DNA of 64,000 bases, taken from positions 930,001 through 994,000 of the forward strand of contig OZ251568.1 in assembly GCA_965243525.1 (NCBI GenBank), read 5' to 3'. Below, one piece after another: positions 54,369-63,462 of the stretch (positions within the stretch are counted from its first letter, which is position 1; every line of letters begins with the position of its first letter). The stretch comes from WTKD01 sp965243525 (GTDB lineage Bacteria; Spirochaetota; Spirochaetia; WTKD01). Both the position numbers and the translations under genes were made by a program. The notes under the pieces are model-generated. The model was not told the origin of the DNA. It saw nothing but the letters and a program-made list of their open reading frames with translations, and ran no database searches.

Positions 54369-55757
54369 TTAAATCATACTCTTCGGATCCAACAAAGATT
54401 CTATGCGATTTTTTGGCAGGATCTTCTCTTCCTCCAAGAGATCTCGAATCTTCTTCTTTTCTTTATAAGCTCGATAGGCAAGCGCAGACGCTCGATCATA
54501 TCCTATTTCAAGCGCAAGAGGAGTTACCAATGCCAGAGACCACTCGATCCAAAACGCAAGGCGTTCTTCGTCAATGTGCAACCCATCGATACACTGTGTT
54601 CTCAACGAGATAAGTGCATTTGTCAGAATTGCAAGCGATTCACTTGTCTCAAATGCAATCAGAGGATGCATCATGTTCAACTGCAATGGACCATGCTGTC
54701 CCGCAATACTCACCGAGACCGCCTTCCCATTGATATGAGCAGCAACCTGAATGAGCATCTCAGGAATAACCGGATTGACCTTTCCGGGCATGATTGATGA
54801 CCCTGGTTGTAATGATGGGAGTATTATCTCACCCAATGCACCGCGAGGGCCGCTTGCCAACAAACGAAGATCATTCGCTATTTTCATTAAGGCGCTCGCC
54901 AACACATTCAGTGCTCCCATCAACTCGACTTGCGCATCCCGCGCCGCAATTGCCTCAAAGGTATTATCAGCCGGTCGAAAAGAAATCTTTGTTTCTTCAG
55001 CAATTCCCGTGATAACGGCAGCTTTGTATTTTGGATGTGCATTCAACCCTGTCCCAATAGCCGTGCCCCCAAGTGCCAATTCTTCCAAGGAAGGAAGACA
55101 ACGGACGATACGTTCCTTTGCCTTCAAAAACTGGGTTTTAAAGGCGGAGAGTTCCTGACCAAAGGTCATCGGAACCGCATCTTGCAAATGGGTTCTCCCC
55201 AGTTTCAAAGCTTGTGCAAATTCCTTCTCTTTCTTTTCAAACGATACAACTAGCAAATCCAAAGCCTCGATCAAAAGTGGTGCATCAAGGCGATTTGCAA
55301 TATGGAGCGCTGATGGAATAACATCGTTTGATGATTGACTGCGGTTTACATGATCGTTTGGGTGCACTGGATTGCGAGTTCCGCGAGGAAATCCCAACAG
55401 CTCATTTGCTCGATTTGCAATCAATTCATTTGCATTCATATTCCAAGATGTTCCACTTCCGGTTTGAAATACATCAAGTGGAAATTGATCGTCCCATTTT
55501 CCTTGTATAATCTCATCTGCAGACCGCACGATTACATCACAGATATCCTGAGAAATTAATGAAAGGCCCGCATTAGTGAGAGCGGCATGTTTTTTGATCA
55601 AACCAAGGGCCTTGATCATTGAAGAAGAAATACGATGTTTTGATATTTTAAAATTTTCTATCGCTCGGCCGGTTTGCGCCCCCCAATAGGCATCTGCAGG
55701 AATAGTAATTTCCCCCATGCTATCTTTTTCAATGCGATATTCCTGATTCTTTTTCAT
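54369..55757 (-). CDS. fumC: class II fumarate hydratase
   Basis: A class II fumarase of about 462 residues interconverting fumarate and malate. The superfamily loop is present as GSSIMPGKVNPVIPE, with the substrate-site GSGTSWNMNANELIANRA, HPNDHVNRSQSSND and LKLGRTHLQDAVP (catalytic His) blocks. The DPKSM C-terminus is fumarase-like; aspartase is less likely but related. The chosen ATG at 55757 gives the usual short N-terminus and has GAGGAG 12 bases upstream. An ATG 11 codons earlier is in frame. It is divergent from two malate/lactate dehydrogenase genes, so the pair may manage the malate-fumarate step. Confidence 0.9.
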   Translation of the reverse strand: MKKNQEYRIEKDSMGEITIPADAYWGAQTGRAIENFKISKHRISSSMIKALGLIKKHAALTNAGLSLISQDICDVIVRSADEIIQGKWDDQFPLDVFQTGSGTSWNMNANELIANRANELLGFPRGTRNPVHPNDHVNRSQSSNDVIPSALHIANRLDAPLLIEALDLLVVSFEKKEKEFAQALKLGRTHLQDAVPMTFGQELSAFKTQFLKAKERIVRCLPSLEELALGGTAIGTGLNAHPKYKAAVITGIAEETKISFRPADNTFEAIAARDAQVELMGALNVLASALMKIANDLRLLASGPRGALGEIILPSLQPGSSIMPGKVNPVIPEMLIQVAAHINGKAVSVSIAGQHGPLQLNMMHPLIAFETSESLAILTNALISLRTQCIDGLHIDEERLAFWIEWSLALVTPLALEIGYDRASALAYRAYKEKKKIRDLLEEEKILPKNRIESLLDPKSMI

Positions 55758-55807
55758 AGTGTTGCTATTCTCCTCATTGACAGGGCTCATTGGCGAGCCT
55801 ATTATTT

Positions 55808-55815
55808 AGTATAAT
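55808..55815. promoter_or_regulatory. overlapping divergent -10 elements of fumC and the dehydrogenase pair
   Basis: AGTATAAT contains TATAAT for the plus strand (55810-55815) and TATACT for the minus strand (55813-55808), overlapping by four bases. Both distances to the start codons are plausible, and GGGGG lies before the plus-strand ATG. Neither -35 is strong. Confidence 0.55.
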
Positions 55816-55829
55816 TTTTTGGGGGAATA

Positions 55830-56741
55830 ATGGGAAACATAGGAATTATTGGAGCGGGAGAACTTGGCGCAACAATTGCGTTTTTTCTTGCTGAACAACA
55901 TATTGGATTTTCATACGTATATGATGACCAACAAAACATCGCCGTTGGAAAATCGCTTGATCTCCTCGAAGCAGCACCTATTCGAAAATACGACACCTAT
56001 ATTGCAGGAACACCAGAGATCGAAAACGTATTGAACAAGGGTGTTATCATTCTCGCACTCGGCAATACCAACACCGTCGAACACGATGAGTTAACACGTG
56101 CAAAACTAAGCATTGAAGCCATCAAACCACATCTTGATGCACTGAAAAAAACAACAGCTCCCATCATAGTAGCAACCGAGCCCTATGATGTTGTCACCAG
56201 CTATCTTGGTGCTGTCTTACCTGAACTAAAAAATCGCCTCCTAAGCGCAGGCAGTTACATCGATAGCATTCGTTTGGCAAAAGAGATTGCAGCACATCTT
56301 TCAATTACCAGCAGTGATGTCAGCGCATTGGTTCTTGGTCATCATGGCGGAACGCTTGTTGTTGACGAAGCATTTGTAAGTATTTCAGGTATTCCTGTCT
56401 CACAAGTGATATCTTCTGCTGAATTCAATGCTCTTGCACAAAAAATACGCAACTATGATCACGATTTCGTAGAACTTACTAAACGCAGCTACCCATGCTA
56501 TGGGCCGGCAGCAGCCTTTGTGTCCTTAACCAAGAGCGCCTTGAAAACGGCTCCGCAAATTTTGCCAGTATCTGCTGCTCTAGATGATGAAACAATTGCC
56601 ATTGGAAAGCCTCATTATCTCTTGTGCAACCAACAAACCTTCCATATTGAAGAAAAAATCATCCCCTATTCACAACAGGTAGCAACATTACTCGAGACGG
56701 CAAAAAGCGAAGTCGAAGCCATCGTAAAGGAGTTGATATGA
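55830..56741 (+). CDS. degenerate malate/lactate dehydrogenase paralogue
   Basis: A 303-residue member of the lactate/malate dehydrogenase family. The NAD-binding GAGELG loop and an acidic residue at the end of strand 2 (VYDDQQ) point to NAD. The mobile loop lacks the arginines of the RKPGxxR pattern (GNTNTVEHDELTR), the NP of TNPxD is EP (ATEPYD), and GGHGD is GHHGG. Thus substrate binding is probably impaired or altered, although a catalytic-type Asp/Arg pair (IDSIR) remains. It overlaps the intact paralogue by 4 bp. Possible roles are a non-catalytic partner subunit or an enzyme for another 2-hydroxy acid; both are inference. Confidence 0.8.
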   Translation: MGNIGIIGAGELGATIAFFLAEQHIGFSYVYDDQQNIAVGKSLDLLEAAPIRKYDTYIAGTPEIENVLNKGVIILALGNTNTVEHDELTRAKLSIEAIKPHLDALKKTTAPIIVATEPYDVVTSYLGAVLPELKNRLLSAGSYIDSIRLAKEIAAHLSITSSDVSALVLGHHGGTLVVDEAFVSISGIPVSQVISSAEFNALAQKIRNYDHDFVELTKRSYPCYGPAAAFVSLTKSALKTAPQILPVSAALDDETIAIGKPHYLLCNQQTFHIEEKIIPYSQQVATLLETAKSEVEAIVKELI

Positions 56742-57670
56742 GAAAAAAGGTAGCAGTTATCGGAGCCGGAAACGTTGGATCATCTGCGGCATATTACATT
56801 GCACGACAGGGACTTGCTGACGTAGTACTTATCGACGTTGTTCCAGGACTTCCTCAAAGTCGCGCACAGGATTTTTCTCATGTGGATCGTTTGCAAGATT
56901 TCGATGTATCAATCTCAGGAAGCAATGATTATAAAGCCATTGAAGGCGCTGATATCATCGTCCACACCGCAGGCATCGCACGCAAGCCTGGCATGGATCG
57001 CATGGATCTTTTGAAAATCAACGTGAACATAGCACGACAAGCTGCACAAGCAGTGAAAACCTATGCCCCGAATGCCATTGTAATCGCAGTTGCCAATCCT
57101 CTTGATGTCATAGCTCTTGCCTGCCTTCGTGAAACTGGCTTTGCCTCACACCGTGTTTTTGGTATGGCGGGAATTCTTGACGCTACGCGGTTTCGCTATT
57201 TTATTGCAGCGGCTTTGCGAATCATTCCTGAAGACATATTTGCCATGGTGCTTGGTGGCCACGGCGACACCATGGTGCCCCTTCCACGGTATACAACGGT
57301 TTCAGGCATTCCTTTGACTAGCCTAGTAGACAAAGAAACAATTGCCAAGATGGTGCAGCGCACTCGCACTGGGGGAGCTGAGATAGTCAATCATCTAAAA
57401 ACAGGGAGTGCTTATTATGCTCCGGCTGCCTCGGTTGCCAAAATGGTGCACGCTGTGTTGAGCGATACCAAGACAATCTCTCCCGTATCAGCATATCTGC
57501 AAGGTGAGTATGGATACAAAGATCTCTATCTTGGTGTTCCGGTGCTTCTTGGTGCCAATGGTGTTGAGAAAATCTATGAGCTTGATCTCAGCAAAGAAGA
57601 ACAACAAGCCTTGAAAAAATCAGCCGATGCAGTGCAAGAAGGGATTTCGCTGCTCAATAGTTTGGACTAA
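56738..57670 (+). CDS. malate/lactate dehydrogenase, intact paralogue
   Basis: A 310-residue NAD-dependent 2-hydroxyacid dehydrogenase with all catalytic elements: GAGNVGSSAAYYIA and the Asp after strand 2 (LIDV), the mobile loop AGIARKPGMDRMDLL with substrate arginines, ANPLDV, the catalytic Asp/Arg (LDATRFRYF) and catalytic His in GGHGDTMVP. The RKPGMDR loop and the shape of the sequence favour malate dehydrogenase of the LDH-like tetrameric type over true lactate dehydrogenase. With fumC across the divergent promoter, a malate role is the most natural reading. Confidence 0.9.
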   Translation: MRKKVAVIGAGNVGSSAAYYIARQGLADVVLIDVVPGLPQSRAQDFSHVDRLQDFDVSISGSNDYKAIEGADIIVHTAGIARKPGMDRMDLLKINVNIARQAAQAVKTYAPNAIVIAVANPLDVIALACLRETGFASHRVFGMAGILDATRFRYFIAAALRIIPEDIFAMVLGGHGDTMVPLPRYTTVSGIPLTSLVDKETIAKMVQRTRTGGAEIVNHLKTGSAYYAPAASVAKMVHAVLSDTKTISPVSAYLQGEYGYKDLYLGVPVLLGANGVEKIYELDLSKEEQQALKKSADAVQEGISLLNSLD

Positions 57671-57672
57671 TC

Positions 57673-58011
57673 ATGCATCGCTTTAGTGCATATCGATTGA
57701 CTTTTTTTGTTCCAATGCAGCACGCTGAAGCAGTCAAAGACGCCGTTTTTGCCGCTGGAGCTGGCAAGGAACAGGGATATAAACAGTGTAGTTGGGAAGT
57801 CTTGGGAGTTGGACAGTTCATTCCTCAAGAAGGCAGTACCCCATACATTGGAACAGCAGGAAAACTTGAACGAGTGCCCGAACTGCGCGTTGAGATGATC
57901 TGTCCTCGCGACAAAGCACCAAGGGTCATTGACGCACTCATTGCTGCACACCCCTATGAAGTTCCCGCATACGATTTAAAACCAATCCATCGCAAGAACG
58001 AACTTCTCTAG
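57673..58011 (+). CDS. NIF3/YqfO-type small domain protein
   Basis: A 112-residue protein matching the inserted domain of the YqfO/NIF3 family, which occurs alone as a stand-alone protein in many bacteria. The pattern FVPMQHAEAVKDAVFAAG, then WEVLGVGQFIPQEGS and the C-terminal AHPYEVPAYDL is typical. The fold is a PII/CutA-like beta-alpha domain. Stand-alone members have no established function. It starts 2 bp after the dehydrogenase stop and is likely co-transcribed. Confidence 0.8.
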   Translation: MHRFSAYRLTFFVPMQHAEAVKDAVFAAGAGKEQGYKQCSWEVLGVGQFIPQEGSTPYIGTAGKLERVPELRVEMICPRDKAPRVIDALIAAHPYEVPAYDLKPIHRKNELL

Positions 58012-58132
58012 GTGTTCAACCTGTTCTGACTAATAATTTTCACACAATTAAAAAATGAACTAACTCTATACCTTCGACCTAGAGAGATAAGAATTGCTAA
58101 CGCGCGCATAGCGCCGGGATGAGTTAAGAACC

Positions 58133-58843
58133 CTATAAAGAATAAGCTGCTTCCAGAGCAATTCTCATCATGTCGTGAAATCCTGTCTGTCGTTCTTCGC
58201 TCGAAAGTTCCTCATGAGTCACCAAGCTGTCACTAACGGTTAAAATTGCAAGCGTCTGTATTCCGTATTTTGCCCCTAATGAATAGAGCTGCGCTGCCTC
58301 CATCTCAACTCCCAACAACCCAAATGACTGCCATGTTTTCCAGATATCGGGATCGTCATGATAAAATGTATCAGTTGAAAATATACTGCCGATATGTGTA
58401 GGAATTTTTAACGATCGTGCTGCTTGGACGCTGGCTTCGAGCAAAGGATAAGAAGCCGTGGGAGATAACACCGAACCAGACTGGAGGCGTCCTGCATTCA
58501 TTCCTGAATCAGTTGATGCGGACATCGCAAGGATAACATCCCGTGGTTTTATATGCTCTTGAATGCTTCCGCAAGAGCCAACTCGTATGATCTGTGTTAC
58601 CCCATAACTCTTGATGAGCTCGTTGACATAGATACTCATGGATGGCATCCCCATGCCTGAGCCTTGGACTGAGATTTGTTTGTCCTTGTACATCCCAGTA
58701 AACCCAAGCATTCCGCGAACTTCATTATAACAAGTTGCATCTTGCAAATAACTCTCGGCGATAAATTTTGCACGGAGTGGATCCCCTGGCAATAATACCG
58801 TTTTTGCTATCTGTCCTTCTTTTGCTCCAATATGTACACTCAT
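58133..58843 (-). CDS. deoD: purine-nucleoside phosphorylase
   Basis: A 236-residue hexameric-type purine nucleoside phosphorylase (DeoD), cleaving purine (deoxy)ribonucleosides with phosphate for base salvage. Phosphate-site arginines appear in PGDPLRAKF and NEVRGMLGFTG, VGSCG supplies the ribose/phosphate site, and the EMEAAQLY and VSDS motifs supply Glu and the catalytic Asp. The length is as in E. coli. Its ATG overlaps the lplA stop by 4 bp, making it the last gene of the dnaX operon string. Confidence 0.96.
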   Translation of the reverse strand: MSVHIGAKEGQIAKTVLLPGDPLRAKFIAESYLQDATCYNEVRGMLGFTGMYKDKQISVQGSGMGMPSMSIYVNELIKSYGVTQIIRVGSCGSIQEHIKPRDVILAMSASTDSGMNAGRLQSGSVLSPTASYPLLEASVQAARSLKIPTHIGSIFSTDTFYHDDPDIWKTWQSFGLLGVEMEAAQLYSLGAKYGIQTLAILTVSDSLVTHEELSSEERQTGFHDMMRIALEAAYSL

Positions 58844-59847
58844 GTTTCTAATTGCTCCTCTATATAGCGGAAAAAATCATATCCGGCTTGATCTGTTGGA
58901 GAATGTTCCTGCAGAGGATCATTGACTCCATGATCTGTCAACTTGGTAAATAATTGTTGTCCTAGTATATCAGTTCTCATTTTCCCATTCAACAAATTAT
59001 AACACGCAGCGACACATCCATCGCGAAACACACAGCGATACGGAATTCTATGCCACAACAGATCATGGAAATGCTGTGGGCTGGGTTCAATTAACCATTC
59101 CCACGATGATTTATACTCCACCAAGGATTGATCAACTCCATCCCCATCGATGAAATAAAATGGTTCCCGGAACACTGCCCTTGCCGCAAGGACAAGCTCG
59201 TGTAAAAGATTTTCTATTGAATGTATATGCGACGCAATTGCTCCTACTCGATTTCGTATTGACCGTGTTGCACGTGTATCAGTTGTGAGCAATTCGGATT
59301 TGCGGAGATACCTCCACATGGTTTTTTCGTCACAATCAAACAACAAAGACACATGGTGCAATGCCCTTTGTTTAACAAACCGGAAAGCGCTCCCTGCTAT
59401 TTTTCGTAGTTTTGAATGTTCAGAAGCACCATCATCAATCGGACCTTCGTGCAAAAAGAGATTATGCCTCTCATCACTAATTGTGGAAATACCAAGTCTC
59501 GTTAAGAATTCTTGAAGAAAATGAATAAGTGTTGATTTTTGAAAATGATCCCTGTCGGTGATATAGGAAAGTGAAATCGTCCCCTTATCATGAAACACAG
59601 CCCCCCCGCCACTCAATCGACGACACAAGGCTATCTTATCTTCCTGCATCGCCAAAAGATGAGATTCATTCCAGGGAATTTGATTTCTGCCTATAAACAC
59701 CGACGCATCGTTTCGCCAGATGAACAATATATCGTTTTGGCGTTCCATGAGATCATTACAAGCTGGCGTTTCACTCACCTTGTGCAAAAGCGATTCTTCA
59801 AGACATTGGTTGAGATATGGATTTGTTTCGTTGCTATAGTATACCAT
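58840..59847 (-). CDS. lplA: lipoate-protein ligase
   Basis: A 335-residue LplA-type lipoate ligase that attaches free lipoate to E2 and H-protein lysines. The N-terminus NPYLNQCLEESLL is the usual opening, CRRLSGGGAVFHDKG is the lipoyl-AMP loop, and KIAGSAFRFVKQRALHHVSLLF carries the conserved Lys. A smaller C-terminal domain follows. It lies 42 bp after recR and overlaps deoD by 4 bp. No lipoylated dehydrogenase complex is in the window. Confidence 0.93.
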   Translation of the reverse strand: MVYYSNETNPYLNQCLEESLLHKVSETPACNDLMERQNDILFIWRNDASVFIGRNQIPWNESHLLAMQEDKIALCRRLSGGGAVFHDKGTISLSYITDRDHFQKSTLIHFLQEFLTRLGISTISDERHNLFLHEGPIDDGASEHSKLRKIAGSAFRFVKQRALHHVSLLFDCDEKTMWRYLRKSELLTTDTRATRSIRNRVGAIASHIHSIENLLHELVLAARAVFREPFYFIDGDGVDQSLVEYKSSWEWLIEPSPQHFHDLLWHRIPYRCVFRDGCVAACYNLLNGKMRTDILGQQLFTKLTDHGVNDPLQEHSPTDQAGYDFFRYIEEQLET

Positions 59848-59889
59848 CCTCTGGAATCACCGCTCGAAGGATTTCAAAATCATGTTTTG

Positions 59890-60477
59890 TTATTCCATAG
59901 GAGTTCTGTTCTGCAATGCACGTGCTAGTGTTTTCTTATCTGAATATTCAAGTGTTCCGCCAACTGGCAACCCAAGAGCAAGCCGGGTTATCTGCACGGT
60001 GTTTTCATATCGCTGCAACAAAAAAGTCGCTGTGGTATCCCCCTCAACGCTGGGATTTGTCGCAATAATAAGCTCTTTGATTGATTCTTCTTGGATACGA
60101 CGATCTAATGCAGCGATACGCAATTGGTCGATGCCCACCCCATGCATAGGATCAATAACACCTTGCAGAACGTGGTATATTCCATTGAATGTATGCGTCT
60201 GTTCAAGTGCAAGAATATCTTGTGCATATTCCACAATGCAGAGAACATGGTGATCTCGAAATGCATCGTTGCAGATAGAACAGACAGTCTGCTCACTGTA
60301 GCCACCACAACGAGAGCAAAATACTATTTCCTTGTGCAGGCGAACAAGGACGTCAGCAAGTTTTTTTGCAAACGACGCATCACGATACAACAGCGCATAC
60401 ACCATTCGTCCAGCACTTTTTGCACCAATCCCCGGAAAGCGTGAGAACAACTGTATTAATTGATCAATAACAGTCAC
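59890..60477 (-). CDS. recR: recombination protein RecR
   Basis: A 195-residue RecR acting with RecF and RecO to load RecA at gaps. An N-terminal helix-hairpin-helix (FPGIGAKSAGRM), a four-Cys zinc finger (FCSRCGGYSEQTVCSIC) and the Toprim domain (CIVEYAQDIL, then GVGIDQL and the ATNPSVEGDTTA block) are all present. It follows ybaB by 6 bp, in the conserved dnaX-ybaB-recR order. Confidence 0.96.
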   Translation of the reverse strand: MTVIDQLIQLFSRFPGIGAKSAGRMVYALLYRDASFAKKLADVLVRLHKEIVFCSRCGGYSEQTVCSICNDAFRDHHVLCIVEYAQDILALEQTHTFNGIYHVLQGVIDPMHGVGIDQLRIAALDRRIQEESIKELIIATNPSVEGDTTATFLLQRYENTVQITRLALGLPVGGTLEYSDKKTLARALQNRTPME

Positions 60478-60483
60478 TGGATA

Positions 60484-60783
60484 TCACCCAAGGTTAAGCA
60501 AGGAACTCCATTGATCTCCCATAGAAGCCTGAATTGCTTCACGCACCTTGGTGACTGCATCAGTGCTAGCTGCGATTAACATTCCCTCAAGAACGGTCTT
60601 GTGTTCAGGGGTGAGCAAGGATTCGTCGATGTTCACCGATTCAACCAAAAAATGACCATTCATGGTCAAAACGACAAGATCGCCGCCCGTTTTTCCTTCG
60701 ACTCTGATAGCAGCAAGCTTTTCTTGCATCTGCTTCGTTTGTTCGGTTAATTTTTGCATTGATTGAAAAAAATTGTCATTCAT
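60484..60783 (-). CDS. ybaB: YbaB/EbfC nucleoid-associated protein
   Basis: A 99-residue YbaB/EbfC protein, a small dimeric DNA-binding protein. The N-terminal helix is rich in Gln and Lys (KLTEQTKQMQEKLAA), followed by VEGKTGGDLVVLTMNGHFLVESVNID, the typical strand segment. It overlaps the end of dnaX by 8 bp and lies just before recR, the usual order. In Borrelia the homologue EbfC binds DNA and affects gene expression. Confidence 0.93.
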   Translation of the reverse strand: MNDNFFQSMQKLTEQTKQMQEKLAAIRVEGKTGGDLVVLTMNGHFLVESVNIDESLLTPEHKTVLEGMLIAASTDAVTKVREAIQASMGDQWSSLLNLG

Positions 60784-62578
60784 CCTTATCTGTTCTCACC
60801 ATCTTTCCTTGTAAAATTGGTTGCATCTCAAGCAGTGTTTGATTATGATTCACCTTCTGTATTCTAATATGAAACACGATATCTTCGATATCTATTGCGG
60901 TTTTAAAAACCTCTATAACATCCCGTTTGTGATTGCTCAGTATACGATGCATAAAATGATCAGCAATTTCAACATGGAGGATAATCGATTCCTTCCAGAT
61001 TCGAGATATCGCTCGCAAGGCTTGAGCAAGTTCTTCATTTTCAGAGACTTTGACAACAATGGTATCAATAATCGATAGGGAAACTGGTTCAGATGATTCT
61101 ATTGTATTTTTCCGAATCCCAGTATCCGATTGGGGCAGCGTGAACGATTCTTGAGAAACATTCCCCCCTTCTTGTCGATCTATAGGTGCACTGGATAGTG
61201 TGGCCGTCGAAGTTCTCGCCGGTTCTTGCTCTTGCCTGCTGAACACATCATTTTGCTCTTCTGTCTGCGTATTTGGCATAGTTACGTCGCCATACGCATC
61301 AGCACCTAAAACTGCATGTTTTGGTTGTACGTCTTTGGAGAGCACGTCTTGGTTGGGCATATTTTTTGGAAGGGTTGATGAAATTTTTTGCATAACGTCC
61401 GCTGTTGAAGAAGGCTCCTTGGACAATTTCCGTAATTCCTGAACGATCTTACTCAACGGCATGTATGAAGACAAAGAACAAAGTTCCGCTGTCAACAACT
61501 CGACTTCTACTTGCGCAAAATCTGAGTGATGGATTTCCTTCAGCGTTTCAACGCATCGCTTGACCGCATGCTCACATTGTCCACTTGTAAATGTATTCAA
61601 AATAGATTTCTCGATTTCAGATGTCACCGAAACATCAGGAATGATCCCCAATGTCGCACAGTATGTATTTCTGAACAACTGCATCAAAAACGAAGCAACA
61701 ACCAATGGGCTCGTTCCTTCAGCAAAGATCTGATGAAGAATTTTTTGCGACTCTGCCTCATCCTCAGAAACAATGCCCCCTGCCAATTTTTTTAATCCTA
61801 GAACGCCATGCATCCCCAGTTGGTGCAATACCAAGGATTCAGTGATTCCATCGGCAGTAGCACTTGATTTTATTTGATCATAGAGCATATAGGCATCACG
61901 CAAGGATCCCTTTGCCTCGGTAGCAATCAGGTTTTTCGCAGCATCATCGATTGCTATTCCTTCTTCTTGAGCAATATCTTCTATTGATAAAACAATATCT
62001 TTGTTGTGAATCTTCTGAAACTGAAACTGTTGACACCGAGATCGAATCGTTGCGGGAACCTTTTGTAATTCGGTCGTAGCAAAAATAAATACGATATACT
62101 CTGGCGGTTCCTCAATTGTTTTCAACAATGCATTAAACGCATTTTGAGTAAGCATGTGAACTTCATCAATGATGTAAATTTTGTAGGAATATTCTATCGG
62201 TGGATACAAGACCTGTTCGCGGATTGCACGAACATCATTCACTCCTGTATGTGATGCACCATCAATTTCTATAACATCAACCGCAGATCCCTCAGAAACC
62301 CAATCCGCATAGGCAACTTCTGTCGCATGCACTTGGTCCTGCGATGGCGGAGGTGCTGCGGAATCTTTGGTTCTTTTAGCACCAGTGCCCTGCAATGCAG
62401 CTGCAAACAACCGCGCTGCTGAAGTCTTGCCAACTCCATGAGGTCCAGAAAAAAGATAGGCATTGCTAATTTTGTTAGATAGTATCGCATCGTGTAGGGA
62501 CTGCGTAATAAACGATTGCCCTCTCAATGATTCAAAGGTTTGTGGTCTTCGTTTCGTTGCTGTTATCTGGTGACGCAT
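60776..62578 (-). CDS. dnaX: DNA polymerase III gamma/tau subunit, zinc module lacking Cys
   Basis: A 600-residue clamp-loader ATPase. It has Walker A GPHGVGKTS, Walker B IIDEVHMLT, the arginine finger region (ATIRSRCQQF) and a long polar linker with a C-terminal tau-like part. The segment between Walker A and VIEIDGAS, which normally holds four zinc-binding Cys, has none here (AALQGTGAKRTKDS and on). The frame is open 14 codons further upstream, but those codons lie within the SRP RNA, so the ATG at 62578 is the start. No clear slippery site for a gamma form was seen. Confidence 0.93.
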   Translation of the reverse strand: MRHQITATKRRPQTFESLRGQSFITQSLHDAILSNKISNAYLFSGPHGVGKTSAARLFAAALQGTGAKRTKDSAAPPPSQDQVHATEVAYADWVSEGSAVDVIEIDGASHTGVNDVRAIREQVLYPPIEYSYKIYIIDEVHMLTQNAFNALLKTIEEPPEYIVFIFATTELQKVPATIRSRCQQFQFQKIHNKDIVLSIEDIAQEEGIAIDDAAKNLIATEAKGSLRDAYMLYDQIKSSATADGITESLVLHQLGMHGVLGLKKLAGGIVSEDEAESQKILHQIFAEGTSPLVVASFLMQLFRNTYCATLGIIPDVSVTSEIEKSILNTFTSGQCEHAVKRCVETLKEIHHSDFAQVEVELLTAELCSLSSYMPLSKIVQELRKLSKEPSSTADVMQKISSTLPKNMPNQDVLSKDVQPKHAVLGADAYGDVTMPNTQTEEQNDVFSRQEQEPARTSTATLSSAPIDRQEGGNVSQESFTLPQSDTGIRKNTIESSEPVSLSIIDTIVVKVSENEELAQALRAISRIWKESIILHVEIADHFMHRILSNHKRDVIEVFKTAIDIEDIVFHIRIQKVNHNQTLLEMQPILQGKMVRTDKDE

Positions 62579-62585
62579 AGAAAAA

Positions 62586-62682
62586 GCACTAGGCATTCTG
62601 CAGCACCGCAACGCATACATACCGCTGCTTTCTTCCGAACCTGACGGAGTTTTGTAATTGCTACGCGCACAGCACCCAGTGC
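62586..62682 (-). ncRNA. ffs: signal recognition particle RNA (4.5S type)
   Basis: A 97-base RNA on the minus strand with the conserved SRP domain IV core GTCAGGTTCGGAAGAAAGCA. The ends pair (GCACTGGG with CCTAGTGC, one wobble), and a run of five T follows. TATACT (62694-62689) and TTGTTT (62717-62712) with a 17-bp spacer form its promoter, giving a start exactly at the first paired base. It is the short bacterial form without an Alu domain. Location just upstream of dnaX is common in bacteria. Confidence 0.93.
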
Positions 62683-62688
62683 AAATCT

Positions 62689-62717
62689 AGTATACCAAAT
62701 TAAAAATCTCTAAACAA
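62689..62717 (-). promoter_or_regulatory. promoter of ffs
   Basis: On the minus strand TTGTTT (62717-62712), 17 bp, TATACT (62694-62689). The predicted start, 62682, is the first base of the terminal stem of the SRP RNA. Confidence 0.75.
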
Positions 62718-62721
62718 CGAG

Positions 62722-63396
62722 TTAGCCTTGTTCGCGAGTCTCCTCTCCTCGTTCACGATTCCAGAAAAACCGAAACATTCCACGATTGCCTCGTCTCCCT
62801 CGGCTCATCCAAGACCCCTTTCCTCGACCTCTTTGCTTCATATGAGACATCATTCCCATCATCTCTTCATAGCGACCATGGTGGTTTGATTCACCGATCG
62901 TTTCGAGTGATATGCCGGAAGCCAGTTGAGCCTGCACCGTGGTAAATTGCCCTATCAAAGCGCCAGCTCTCCTCATAAAACGCATAACAGCTTCTTGAGA
63001 GGCGGCATCGTTCTCTGCTCCAAGCAATGAACTATATTCAACAAGGGCTGTATTTGTCGTATCAATAGCAAACTGTACTGCTTCTGCATCTGTATTGAGC
63101 GTAGGAATGCTTACATTCCTGTTTTCTGGAATAGTTCCATCGGTTGCAGTGATATGCTTCTCGAGTAAGGAGAGGCGTTGTTCACCCCGGGTATCGTTAT
63201 ACAAGATATCGCCATTCTCTAACTGTTGAGCCATTTCTGAAAGTGAAGAATGCAATGTCTGTTCGACAACATATATCCTTTCGAGTGTTAGAGCATCGAT
63301 ATCGATTTTGCCTCTTTTTGTATTCCAGTCATGCGCAAAGAGCGTAACCGAAGTACAAACCAATAACATACTTATACCTGTTATTATTCTTTTCAT
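62722..63396 (-). CDS. exported protein of unknown function with Arg/Gly-rich tail
   Basis: A 224-residue protein with a signal peptide (MKRIITGISMLL... ending LFAHD). The mature part is mainly helical for 150 residues, then ends with a basic Arg/Gly/Met-rich tail (KQRGRGKGSWMSRGRRGNRG and on). It may be related in style to periplasmic heavy-metal-responsive or Spy-like proteins, but no family match is clear. AAGGGGAT lies just before the ATG. The tail could bind polyanions; this is speculation. It is divergent from the DUF2779-type gene. Confidence 0.7.
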   Translation of the reverse strand: MKRIITGISMLLVCTSVTLFAHDWNTKRGKIDIDALTLERIYVVEQTLHSSLSEMAQQLENGDILYNDTRGEQRLSLLEKHITATDGTIPENRNVSIPTLNTDAEAVQFAIDTTNTALVEYSSLLGAENDAASQEAVMRFMRRAGALIGQFTTVQAQLASGISLETIGESNHHGRYEEMMGMMSHMKQRGRGKGSWMSRGRRGNRGMFRFFWNRERGEETREQG

Positions 63397-63462
63397 ATCC
63401 CCTTAAACAACAGCATAGATTAAAGGTTACTTTTCTCTATGGTAGAGCGAGATTGCTATCAC

